From positions 20,065,984 to 20,127,983 of the forward strand of contig NC_092564.1 of the NCBI RefSeq assembly GCF_037975245.1: a stretch of DNA of 62,000 bases, given 5' to 3'. Below, in pieces: positions 22,256 through 32,735 of the stretch. This DNA is from Apostichopus japonicus. Taxonomy: Eukaryota > Echinodermata > Holothuroidea > Aspidochirotida > Stichopodidae. Made by a program: the position numbers and the translations under genes. Positions within the stretch are counted from its first letter, which is position 1; each line of letters begins with the position of its first letter. The notes below the pieces were generated by a model, which saw only the letters and a program-made list of their open reading frames with translations, was not told where the DNA came from and did no database searches.

Positions 22256-23941
22256 CAGTGGCGTAGCCAGCGGGGGGGGGGCAGGGGCGGAAGCCTCCCA
22301 GTTGAAATGCTCGCCCCCCACTTGCCCCCCCCCCCCAAATGGAATTATTGACTGAGAAAAAAAAAACTTGAATGCACACTAAATATGTTGCTGGGCCTAT
22401 GTGCATATTACCATGGTTTTTATGCAATTGTTATTCTTTACCTTTCACCTAATTCTCTATCTGCGAAATTGGGTGGCCAAAATAAAAATCACTTCCATGG
22501 GAACATTGGCTTGAAAAAGAATTTGACCCAAGCAGCAGCGCAAAAAAATGCCACTGTCTCTGTATTGTCAAATGTGGAAACGGATTGGCAATTTAATTAA
22601 ACGGTCTCCGCGGCACTCACAAGCGGAGGCTACGTTCAGTTTATGTTCACATGGTCATCCCTGATCCCTGGATTGTGTTCCGAAATGATTTACACGTGAG
22701 TGACGTATATGGCAGAATGAATATCACAGTTTTTAGAAACAATTTGCATTTTGACTGAAAGTTACAACATGTTTTGCTACGCCTACGCGACCAATCGCGA
22801 TGTGTTTCTTGGGTTAGGTACATTCAACACAGAACAGCCTAGTAGTCTATATACGTTTGTGTTTCCGTAGTGAGCTCATAGGCCCGAGGTGACCAGACAT
22901 CCCTGATTTTCGGGGACAGTCCCCGATTACAGTCAGAGTGTGCTGTCCCCGATGAACAAGTGTCCCCGAAAATGTCCCCGATTCGTCAAAATGTTCAGGA
23001 ATTTCGAAAATATCCCACATTATTTGTAAAATAATTGTAAACACAAAATTTAGTCAAGTGTGCAGTCGCAGAACGGAACTTTTAACCAGTATTTCAGGTG
23101 GGCCAGTGTAAAGTGGAAACACTGTTAAAAATATGCTACATCGATCTAGCCTAGCACTCTTTCGACCTTATAAATGGCAACTACGGCGACACAACGACAC
23201 TTATAGTGTGAGCATGAGCAAATCACAAGCTCTCAAAGAACCACGTAAAGTAAGTTGATTTCATTTAAGAAAAAGCTACATTTTTGAAAATAAAATTGAT
23301 TTAAAAAGTGCTTCAAGGTATCACCATTTTACATCTAAGCACCTTAAGCACTTGAAAATTTTCCAAGGGGGAGGGGGACAGCCCCTCCCCTTAAACCCCG
23401 CCCCCATATCAGTCACGCAATAAATGTCCCCGATTTCAGTCACGAAAATATGGTCACCTTAAATCAGAGGGCGCGAAATTCGTCGATAAGTTCGCAGACA
23501 GTCATCAGAATAGGCGAATTAACCTTCGCTTGAATTTTTGAGTGAGCCCTAGAAAGTGCAAAAGAAGGGCCCGAAGGGGGAATGATAACATCTTTTGTTG
23601 ATTGGGGGAGGGGGGTGGTTACACTCCCAGGCAAGTCAGATATCATGCTGATCATCTTTCAATACTGACAGAAAGAGCATAGTCTATTCAGATTTTTAAA
23701 GAGAATCATCGATTTTTCAGTGATCTGTTTTATCGTTAATAATACCTATGTGGAAATAACATAAAACGTCAGCTAACTAGAGTGACCATCCTACATTGCT
23801 GACACAATACCCGATTTGCCACAGTTTGTCATGCAAACTGTTTGGTATGTCTTTTGTACTAGCTTAGTCTGCCCCACCAATCAGACCCTTCGCCCCCCCC
23901 CCCCTTTGCCCCCCAGATGGAAAAGTCTGGCTACGCCACTG
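22256..23941. mobile_element. hAT-type DNA transposon, 1.7 kb, non-autonomous
   Basis: The terminal inverted repeats CAGTGGCGTAGCC and GGCTACGCCACTG are exact over 13 bases and flanked by an exact 8-bp target duplication, which is diagnostic of hAT transposition. G and C runs follow each end, as in the smaller MITEs here. I see no transposase domain in any frame. A second element seems to be nested at 22887-23460. Confidence 0.9.
22887..23460. mobile_element. Nested element with AGGTGACCA ends
   Basis: The left end, AGGTGACCAGACATCCC, is mirrored by the right end, whose complement starts AAGGTGACCATATTTTC. Both are followed inward by GGGGACA blocks, so there is an imperfect terminal inverted repeat. 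I could not find a convincing target duplication, so the boundaries and class are uncertain. Confidence 0.5.
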
Positions 23942-23949
23942 ATTGGATC

Positions 23950-24475
23950 GAACGTCTAATGTAACCTTACTCTCATATATTTACCTACACACGGCCATTT
24001 TGTAATAGATAAGCAGATCGCTAACATTGGTCTCTTCTAACTGTTTGATTTCTTTAATTAATTGAATTGTGAAGACAGCCTCATGAATCATAACTATATA
24101 AAGTGAATAATTATATACGCATTGGTAATATAAAAAAAAATGCCATGTTATTGTCATGGGATTTTAATATCGAAGAATTACCACAAATTAAGTGGGGGAA
24201 ATTGATACTATTTTAACTACGGCAATACTAATGAGAGATAAGACAAATATTAGTTGATCGACAGAACTGACTTGAAATTATAGGAAATTAAGAAAAAGTA
24301 TCTGAGTTTACCAGTTTGTTTTAGAAACGACTTTGAACTTTACATCGAGAATATCAATTTTCTTTTTTTGAAGGTAAATTAGGACACTCATTGAAATTTT
24401 TCTTATTGCACTCAAAATACCTCAATTTTCAATTGCAAAAGTTGAACATTTCATCTCCGGCAAATTGATTTACGA
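23950..24475. other. Non-coding, nothing recognisable
   Basis: AT-rich sequence with no supported gene, repeat boundary or RNA. Confidence 0.45.
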
Positions 24476-24477
24476 CC

Positions 24478-24508
24478 TTCTTTACCGGTTTCGAACCTCT
24501 GGACATTA
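24478..24508 (-). repeat. B-box-bearing SINE fragment
   Basis: About 31 bases reading GGTTCGAAACCGGTAAAGAAGG on the minus strand, split here as GGTTCGAAACC and GGTAAAGAAGG. The segment recurs almost identically at 24730-24761. It is a tRNA-type SINE remnant. Confidence 0.5.
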
Positions 24509-24751
24509 CGTTTTCAAATATATATATTCATTTGCCTTTGTCGTTTACCTCCATTTCATTAACAAAAGTCTGTTTAAGGTATCTCTTTCGAGATCCGGCT
24601 TAAGGAATCACAAATGACTTCGAGTTGGTTAGTATCATGTTTGATCTCTAGAGTAAGGCAAAATATGTCACCAAAAACAGAACTATAGCATTGTTTGATA
24701 CAGGTGACAAACACTTACAGTGGAATTACGATCTTCCTTACCGGATTCGAA

Positions 24752-24897
24752 CCTCTGGACATATAGCATCCATAGTGTCCGCGTACAAAGCGGGAGGCCC
24801 GAGTTCGAACCCCGGTGGAGGATGAAAGTTTTTTCACTGTTCTTGATTTTCCAACTCATTAGGTTTTCAATGTTCCAACTCGTTACGTTTTCAATTA
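24752..24897 (+). mobile_element. tRNA-type SINE
   Basis: tRNA-like segment with GTGTCCGCGTACAAAGCGGG and the B box GAGTTCGAACCCC, then CCGGTGGAGGATGAAAG, a T run and CTTGATTTTCCAACTCATTA. The tail runs straight into a TA microsatellite. The A box is eroded. Another copy lies at 11213-11272. Confidence 0.72.
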
Positions 24898-24999
<102 letters not shown>

Positions 25000-25659
25000 A
25001 AATTAACTAACGGAATTTCGCTTTAACATACGGACAAAATTGTTCATATACAGCTATAAATATTGTGAGCAAATTTTGATCTCGTATCATAATGTGATGA
25101 ATATTTTATCATTTCGTGATATTAAATGACGCCGAACTTTGACATTTTTCTCCACGAAAAAAGAGAAAGATATTAATAAATTATTTATAATTTAGCACAG
25201 ATGAACTGTAAGATGGCGAATGTATACATCTGTTCTTTTTTTACCACATGCATTTACTTCGTTCATGTATTAAACTAACATCTAAATATAAAATGATATA
25301 ACTTTTGAAACAGGATCTTATCGGCTGCTTTCCCCCATTGGGAACGTATTTTCTTTGCACATAAAGGTCGAATCAAAGCCCCCCAAAAATCCATCTTTTA
25401 TCTGGTTAGAGAAGGAAACTCGATACCCCAAACGAGCCATGCAATTGGACGAAATGCAACATCTGTGCCTTTGAGATGTAATGTCAAAAATTAATTTAAA
25501 AAAATCAAAGAAAAGATAAAACAAACATAGGTATGAACGTGAGAGAAATATTATCCAATACCGCAATACAAGAATATATGGGGTTCACGTCGGCGTTAAG
25601 AGTCTGTATCTTATATATCGTGTGCATCGAGACTGGATCAAACATATACGCGCGCTCTC

Positions 25660-25773
25660 ACGGACAGTTTATAAAGGCCTCTAACGCATTCGCACCAGCA
25701 GAAATACTGTGACTGAGTTGTATACGGAGTTTGGTTCGGCTTCTAAAGAAGCACGAAGTCCGGTCGTGAAGTG
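25660..25773 (+). mobile_element. Eroded hammerhead-SINE, 5' part
   Basis: Matches the head of the ribozyme-SINE family (ATTCGCACCAGCAGAAAT, then ACTGTGACTGAG) and the end of its ribozyme (CCGGTCGTGAAGTG). The B box and catalytic core are ruined (TTCTAAAGAAGCACGAAGT in place of CTGATGAG with stem II). The tail reappears at 26091 after another SINE, so this copy is split. Confidence 0.68.
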
Positions 25774-26090
25774 ACCAGTGCTGTGGCCGAGTGGATAAAG
25801 GCGGTGGCATTTGTATAGCAATGAGGCTTAACAATCGGGAGGTTCGGGTTCGATACCCGGCCGGGTCATAGTAAGGTGGGCTTTTCATCCAAGAGCAATC
25901 TACAGTTTTCCCAACTGAATGACCTTCTATATTGATAAGATTCGAAATTTGAGTTAAAATGTTAAATAGGAAGCCACCCTACGTTTAAGTTGTAATCCAC
26001 AAAGCCCTTGCGGGTTTATCTCACATTTGTGGTCGCTTAAGCGTCGTACAAAAAACTGCTGATTATTATGATTCTTATTATTATTATAAA
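25774..26090 (+). mobile_element. tRNA-derived SINE inserted in the eroded ribozyme-SINE
   Basis: The head has an A box TGGCCGAGTGGATAAAGG, a variable-arm-like stretch and the B box GGTTCGATACC, resembling a Ser/Leu-type tRNA but continuing into a body with CTTGCGGGTTTATCTC and a TTATTATTATTATA tail. The length and simple-repeat tail fit a SINE, not a tRNA gene. The host SINE tail (GGAATTTTCTGGTGTG) resumes directly after it. Confidence 0.78.
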
Positions 26091-26125
26091 TTGGAATTTT
26101 CTGGTGTGATAATTTTTACTGAATG
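26091..26125 (+). mobile_element. Tail of the split hammerhead-SINE
   Basis: TTGGAATTTTCTGGTGTGAT corresponds to the segment that normally follows the ribozyme in this family. It is separated from its 5' part by the SINE at 25774-26090. Confidence 0.6.
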
Positions 26126-26233
26126 TGTTACGATTGTTACAAAGTGCACCGTCCTGGTGTTTTTGAATCTGACAACGTACACAGAATTTGCCACTTTTAG
26201 AGGCGAGCCAAGCCGTAATTATGAAAAATTAGA

Positions 26234-26445
26234 AAGCCTTTATCATACACATTCACACCAGTAGAATCACTGTGGTCGAGTGGTAAACCGACTTCGGTCT
26301 GTGACAAGAAGGTCCGGGGTTCGATTCCTACCTTCGCCTGATGAGTCCCAAAAGGACGAAACCGGTCGTGCAAGGTGGAATTTTTCTGGTGTGTTGACCT
26401 TAATTAATTTAATATACATCTACCATACCACTTACGTCACATATA
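26234..26445 (+). mobile_element. tRNA-headed SINE carrying a hammerhead ribozyme, copy 2
   Basis: Same architecture as the copy at 15358: CACACCAGTAGAATCACTG, the A box TGGTCGAGTGGTA (about 26272-26284), a perfect B box GGTTCGATTCC (26318-26328), the hammerhead at 26324-26381, then CTGGTGTG and TACCATACCACTTACGTCAC. CACACCAG at 26254-26261 and CTGGTGTG at 26386-26393 are complementary and bracket a 140-bp tRNA-plus-ribozyme core. Confidence 0.85.
26324..26381 (+). ncRNA. Hammerhead ribozyme, apparently intact
   Basis: Core CTGATGA at 26338-26344. Stem II is GTCC/GGAC (26345-26348, 26354-26357) with loop CAAAA. GAA is at 26358-26360. Stem III is ACC/GGU (26361-26366), with predicted cleavage after C26367. 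Stem I pairs CTTCGC (26332-26337) with GTG-C-AAG (26368-26374, one bulged C). An internal loop follows, then ATTCC (26324-26328) pairs with GGAAT (26377-26381). The stem II loop length differs from copy 1 while the pairing is kept, which supports a real fold. Confidence 0.85.
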
Positions 26446-28310
26446 GTGCAAATATGAGGTACAATCATGTGCTTGACAATGTGGGTACATCTTCTCTGAG
26501 AACTACATATTGAAATATAAACTTAGGCTTGAAATATATGGGCTCCGATGCCACAATTATTGAGTAGTGAATAATGGGATGGGATTATAGAGGCTTCTAC
26601 CGCACTAAGACGGGCATCATCTATATCAAGCAAAAATACATCTGTACCCTATATAATATGTACTCAAATTACATCACCAAATATCAAAATATCGTCCATA
26701 GGACGATTCAGGATTGTTCGAGTAAATGCACAAAAATAGGAAAGTGGGTCAGTTGAACATTTTTATATGAGAGGAAAGATTTGAGTGCATTTCGTTTTTT
26801 TTTTTTGGGGGGGGGAGGGGTTGGTAATATAAATCCAAGCAACCTCTTATCAAAATTGATGTGATTTGAAATGATGAACTTGATATGATACACAAATCTA
26901 ATACTGATAAAACGGTGAAAGATAAATTGAAATTTGATCAGGAGTGGATGTAACCACGGTCCTTTCATGTCTCTTGTTTGATTTTTTTTACTCTTTTTTC
27001 TACCCATGAGAGTATAGTGTCTGAATCTTCCTGTGATGCAAATTAAAGCTTCTCTATATGTATCGGCAATTAAAACAACAGTAGACTATTTTTCTCGTGA
27101 TATGAACGACACAACATACGTGAGGGAAGTGCGTCATGAATGATTTATAAATAATTCATGTACAATTTGTCCAAAACAACAACCCCAAAAAATGTAGAGA
27201 TAGTTTTCCGAAAATAATTCCTATCTGTATTTCCATATACCGCTGAAAAATTTGACGATTTTTTTTAAACATAACGTGATTTTTAATTGCCAGAGGCAAT
27301 TTAAGTTTTTGGCTTTTTTTTCTGTATCTTCCATTAGTAATCCCTTTTACGTAAGGAACTCGTGCCGTTTGGTTTACTATACTTAACTAAAAAAGCCTTT
27401 CTTGTTCACATGTTCACACACACACTCACACACACACATACACAAGGGGAAACAAAGTTCACTTAAAATCCCTCTTTCCGTCCTATGTTACCGTATTTAT
27501 TTTATGAGAAATTGAAGTCAGCATGCCACGAGATTGCTATCCTTTATGGAAATCTTCCTTCAAGAAGTTCCCCGTGTCTGCTCTAATAGTTAGTAGACCA
27601 TGAAACGGGGTTGCCTCTAAATGTTCTGCCTTGCTTACTTTTGCGTCGGTCGTATAGACTGAATTTTAAGCGAACAACTTAAAATGCTCCTGCAATTTCA
27701 AGAAAGAGGGAAAAAAATCTGTCTTAAGAGGCACTTTGCTATGCCCGGTAGTTTTCAAGTTTCCGGTCGTCAGTAACAATTTAGACACGAGCTCTATGGT
27801 CTAGCTTTATTCTGTGAACATATCTGATTACTTTGTGTAATGATACTAGATTTGACATTAATTCATGGAAACGCCACGAACTTACTGAATCATTGGATGT
27901 ATTGAAGATATAAAGAAAATCCATAAAAAATACATTTCTAAGGGTAAAAGGTTTGTTTTGCTCGACCATATTAATAAAACATCAAATAAGTTGATATATG
28001 CCCACGCTCATTCGATTCAGTGCAAAATATGAAACGGTATCCCCTCCCCGCCCGCCCGCCCACACCCACCCACCATATAAAATGTATGTGTATATGAAAC
28101 CATTTTTGGGGAAGAAGGCTGTGCAGAAACCAACCCGTAACTTACCCCATTTCCTGGTATCAACCGATTCACATGCACAGAGAATACAAGTAACAACGTT
28201 AAATCTGAAAGTTTTGTACCCACAGGGAAAAACTGGATCGTGCCGATAAATCTGATAAATCGGTAGCATGTGCTATTAGGATTACAGCTAGTATAAGAGC
28301 TGAGGACGTG

Positions 28311-28355
28311 TGTAATCCCAACAAAATGCTTCAAACTTGATTTGTTGGGATTACA
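28311..28355. repeat. Perfect 15-bp inverted repeat
   Basis: TGTAATCCCAACAAA (28311-28325) is mirrored by TTTGTTGGGATTACA (28341-28355) with a 15-base loop. It may be a relic of a small inverted-repeat element or a chance hairpin. Confidence 0.6.
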
Positions 28356-29370
28356 CATATCCCTTTTCTCTTTAGTGAATCGTTCGCATATTTAATACTT
28401 TGCAACTCACGCACTAGCTCAATACAGGTCCGCTATGACGTAATACCGAATATATCTCTTGTTAAACACTGCTAATAGTTTCAAGACAATGCGAAGGTTA
28501 ATGAGAGACGATCGAGCCGATTTGCTCTGTGTTTCTTTGCAATTGCGCATGCCCAATATGAGGGAGAGCCAGACATGAGATTAGACTCTATAGTCTCCTG
28601 AGATATTTTCAATTTTTTCTTATAGTAATGCAGTATGGCATGTAAAATCATTTGTAAAACACTTACGATCTTTTATACTGTGAAAGATAAGAACACCATA
28701 TTTCGCGATGCTTTTAATATCAAGCAAAATCATAAACTATATGAAAATATTTGGAGGAAATATTCTCCCCCCCCCCACCCACCCTCTCCTATTTTTTTAA
28801 TATTTGTTTTATTATAATTGATTTTTGTTTTTCGTGTTGGTGTAGTTGTATTTTCTTCACAACGTTGAGACATCACATGAAAATTAATAATTTAAAATGC
28901 AAGTTATATTTCTTCTGTGTTATTGGCTTTAAACCATAGACGCCCTTGTATCTTAGAACATGCTGAAAACATCTTCTGGAGGTCATGATAACCTTGCTGC
29001 GTTCGAGGCCGTATAGGTCAAGCAGTCCGCGATGTCTTTACATGTTATCAATTATGTTCAACTAGATGAACCATTTCAATGTTGAACTAAAACTTGTCCA
29101 TATGATTCAATATACTAAGCTAAGAAATTGAACTTTTCCACAATATTTGCTGACTTAATATCATACTTGAGTGAAATAAAACATAATCAGTTTCTCAGGT
29201 CGACTGAAATTACAACAGTGATGAAGATAAAATATCCAAAACCTTCAAGGATTTGCAAATGAAGAGAAATATATGTAAAAAAAAAAATCATGATAAAACA
29301 ATGCATTGAATTTGTGGGACACAACATTTTTTCATTGAACAAAATAGTTTTTAACCGTATATACGGACAA

Positions 29371-29749
29371 GGCTTGTATTAGGGGTTTAACTTATTAAGG
29401 GCTAAAATAAGGCATATTGATGAGCGCAACACTCCAAGTCATAGTTTGCAACTATTTAAAGAGTTTCCCAGATTTAACAAAACTTCAAATATGTATATCT
29501 TGGAAACTGAACAATGAACACAGGTTTGTGGCCTCAAATGATTCTTAGAAATAGTTTGTCTTCTTCGAATTAGAGAGGAACATCACACACATTATTCAAA
29601 TGATATATGTGGGCTTGTAATTAGGGGTTTAACTTATTAAGGGCTAAAATAAGACATTTTGATGTGCGCGACACTCCAAGTCATAGTTTGCATATGTTTT
29701 ATGAGTTTCTCAGATTTATCAAAGCTTCAAATATGTATATCTTGGAAAC
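29371..29749. repeat. Direct duplication, offset about 241 bp
   Basis: 29371-29506 and 29612-29749 share GGGGTTTAACTTATTAAGGG, CACTCCAAGTCATAGTTTGC and AATATGTATATCTTGGAAAC with some substitutions. The sequence between them is not repeated. Confidence 0.8.
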
Positions 29750-30731
29750 GAATGAGCGTATCACACCCCCCACACAAAACAAATGAACTGAATATAGGTG
29801 AAATTGGTTCGGTGCCTGTAGTACTTTAATATACAGTAAAACCTGGGGTTAAAATTTGGGGCTTATGCTGACACCCTTACAAGTACTTCCATGCCCACAT
29901 ATTATACCGTTAATCTTCCAAAGAGAAAACCATCTTATGACTTCACATTGAAACTTATCTTTTAGTATAGAGGCAACGGGTGGCCCAGATGTCCAAAGTA
30001 CTATTGGTCTTCTAAAACTTATACGAATTTTAGTGCTGCATCGTAAATTTTCGACAAAATGTCGGAATTTGAAGACAACAACCATCGAAAAGTATATATT
30101 AAACGAAACATTGATCGTAAATTGATTGCCCAGTAAACGTTTTCTGCCATATACAAATATTCCAGTTGAATGACATATCACGGTTGTGAGTGCACCCTAT
30201 GTTTCAAAAAAATACGAAGGTAGAAATATATTCATGTATCCACTTTTCAAAGTGGGTAGGGGCACAGCCCCCCCCCCCCCTTACCCTGCTCCTACTCCTT
30301 TGTTTTTTCTATAAATATCTCGGTTACGCGTAGCCCAACATATATTATAACTAACCAGTAGTAGGACCAAACATTAGTTGTCACAAGCACGCTTATAGAT
30401 ACTGAGAGATTATTTTCGTGTGTGCTTTATGTGTTGCTACTGGTTACAACACCCGGTTACCGGTGCAACTGACATTATACTGGTATATTCAGTCGATTTA
30501 GTGTAGGCCTATTCTTTAAGACTTCAGCCCGTGCGACTATACATCACCTTGACCGGGAATAACCGATTGCATGCATCAAAGAATCGGGGAAGAAATGTAG
30601 GCCTCTTTGTTAAGATATTGGAAGATAGGGATACGAACATTTTAAACATTTCGTTCTGTGGTTCTCTTAAAGCATGAGTTTGCCATTGGTGGGCACATTC
30701 TTCAATTATCAATGTTTCTAGATGTTATTAA

Positions 30732-30994
30732 AGGCATTGAAGACTCGCCCCAAACCGCTTGCCGCCCTCTGAAAATTTCACTTTCCGTTGCTTGCAAGTA
30801 AAGTTTTCTTCTTGTCGCTACAAAATGCAGACAGTATACTGAAACGTGATACCTTATTATTTTTTATCTGGACCTGAGATGTCCATCGCTGCTATGTACA
30901 CTGTGTTGTGGGTATTGACCGTAGCTGCATGCATTGACTGTACACTAGTGTCTAATTACCGACGGTAGCAAGCTGTGTGTGTATTTCACTCCCT
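30732..30994 (+). mobile_element. TTAA-flanked MITE, copy A (internally deleted)
   Basis: Starts AGGCATTGAAGACTCG after TTAA (30728-30731) and ends CACTCCCT before TTAA (30995-30998). The interior matches the copies at 32389, 40597 and 59581 (TTGTCGCTACAAAATGCAGA, TAATTACCGACGGTAGCA). It lacks about 80 bases near the right end. It is non-coding. A TTAA target is typical of piggyBac-type transposition, but the class is inferred. Confidence 0.75.
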
Positions 30995-30998
30995 TTAA

Positions 30999-32388
30999 GA
31001 TTCCCCTGGTGTGTTTTATGCGTTACCAGTAACTAACTGGTCATTCGTGCTGTGACATTTAATCCGTTTAGTTTTCTCTCAGTATATTTCAACCCTAAGT
31101 GATAGTCCAACTTGACACGTAATAACCTCTTTTAAGCCCTTAGAACAGATCAGAATGTAGGCCCCTTAGTTTGCGACAGACGATTTGGATATGGGAATTA
31201 GAAAAAAAAATATATAAAAAATGAAACTAAAGGTTTTGTACGTTTTTGGTGTTTACTTGCCTCAAATCTACTGACCATATACTATAGTCAAAAAAAAGCT
31301 GATTAACAAAGTGAGCCACCCTGCTATCTGTTAAATTAAATGAATGCAAGTGTTAAACATTTCCTCGCCCGCACACATTTTCATATTAGTATTAATTAAT
31401 CATAATAAAAATAGCAAATAAAGTTTTTCTTTAAGAATGGACCCTTGCTCGGCCCCTGATCAAGGAACAAATTCGGCATTTACACCAGCCTATTTATCAT
31501 GTCTGAGTTGTGTGATAGCTAAGTTTGTTAATAGCACACTATCCCACACACTACCATATCATAGCAAATTCAGGATAAATATAACCTTGAATAAATTTGA
31601 GGGGGGCTAAAGAAAAGAAGTGGTTAAAAAAAAATGGGCCACCCAAAAGCCTATAGTACACTCACCAGGGTTGCTTCACCAAGTTGCTTCACCAACAATT
31701 TTTCACTACCCTAATTTTCAACATTCGCCAGGCAATCCACTTGTCTGTTACTTCAAGCATAGCTGAAACATTTCTGCAATGTTCTACAAAGTTTGCACCA
31801 TGCAACATCCCCAACCCCAAAAAGATAGAAATTGGTCAAATTAAAGCCACCCTCCTGGATATGTATTACTAGCTGAAGGTTAACACACGAGGAGTTAATC
31901 AATTCATGTGGTTACCAACATTTCGTCGCCAAGTCATTTTCTCCATACAAGTATTAATCACATGTAAATATTAAATTAGAATATTTTAAAAATGCTGCCT
32001 TTTGGGGGGGGGGCGATAAATGCATGAAATAGAATTATATGAAAGCATAAAAGTTATAACTTACTTTGTTCTTAAAGTTTTCTATCTAAAAGCAACACAC
32101 ACAAAATAAACTTATCAAAGTCAACTTAAACGAATACTGAATATGCGATGCTGTCCGTGAGGATTGTATGTATTTATCATCATGATAAAGTTTCACAGGT
32201 TCACATAATGATATTCACAACACGTGGTTTCCGTGTGATCAGCAACATATACACATTAATGTTGAGCCCTACAGGCATCATTTGAAAGGGTTCAACAGTA
32301 TCGCATACCTTATCATATAGGCCTAGTGTTACATGATACACTAACCAGATGATCTAAGCATGTCTCAATTCATTGTACATGTCCTTCA
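30999..32388. other. Non-coding, nothing recognisable
   Basis: No gene, RNA or element boundary that I can support. Confidence 0.45.
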
Positions 32389-32731
32389 AGGCATTGAAGA
32401 CTCGCGCACAAAGAAACGTCTGATGCCGGTAATCTGACCTACTCTCGAATGAGGACACCACCATCGATCCCACAAAATACACACACAGCTTACTACCGTC
32501 AGTAATTAGACACTAGTGTACAGTCAATACATACAGCTATGGTCAATACCTACAACACAGTGTACATAGCAGCGATGGACATCTCAGGTCCAGATAAAGA
32601 TAACAAGATATCACGTTTCATTACTGTCTGCATTTTGTAGCAACAAGAAAAAAAAACTTCACTTGCAAGCAACGGAAGTTAACTTTTTTTTCAGAGGGCG
32701 GCAGGCGGTTTGGGGCGAGTCTTCAATGCCT
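32389..32731 (-). mobile_element. TTAA-flanked MITE, copy B (full length)
   Basis: Element of 343 bp with the terminal inverted repeat AGGCATTGAAGACTCG at both ends. The right flank is TTAA (32732-32735) and the left flank is TTCA (32385-32388), a one-base variant. It has no coding capacity and is reverse-oriented relative to copies A and D. Confidence 0.85.
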
Positions 32732-32735
32732 TTAA

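Larger units (their letters stand above)
26446..30727. other. Non-coding
   Basis: No supported gene. It contains G/C homopolymer patches (about 26806, 28036, 28768 and 30270), an ACACTCACACAC stretch near 27420, the tandem duplication at 29371-29749 and a hairpin at 28311-28355. The reading frames are short and without domains. Confidence 0.45.

Noticed and set aside
25781-25868. tRNA gene (Ser/Leu type)
   Set aside because: Good A and B boxes, but the sequence runs on into a SINE body with a TTA-repeat tail and does not close into a full tRNA.
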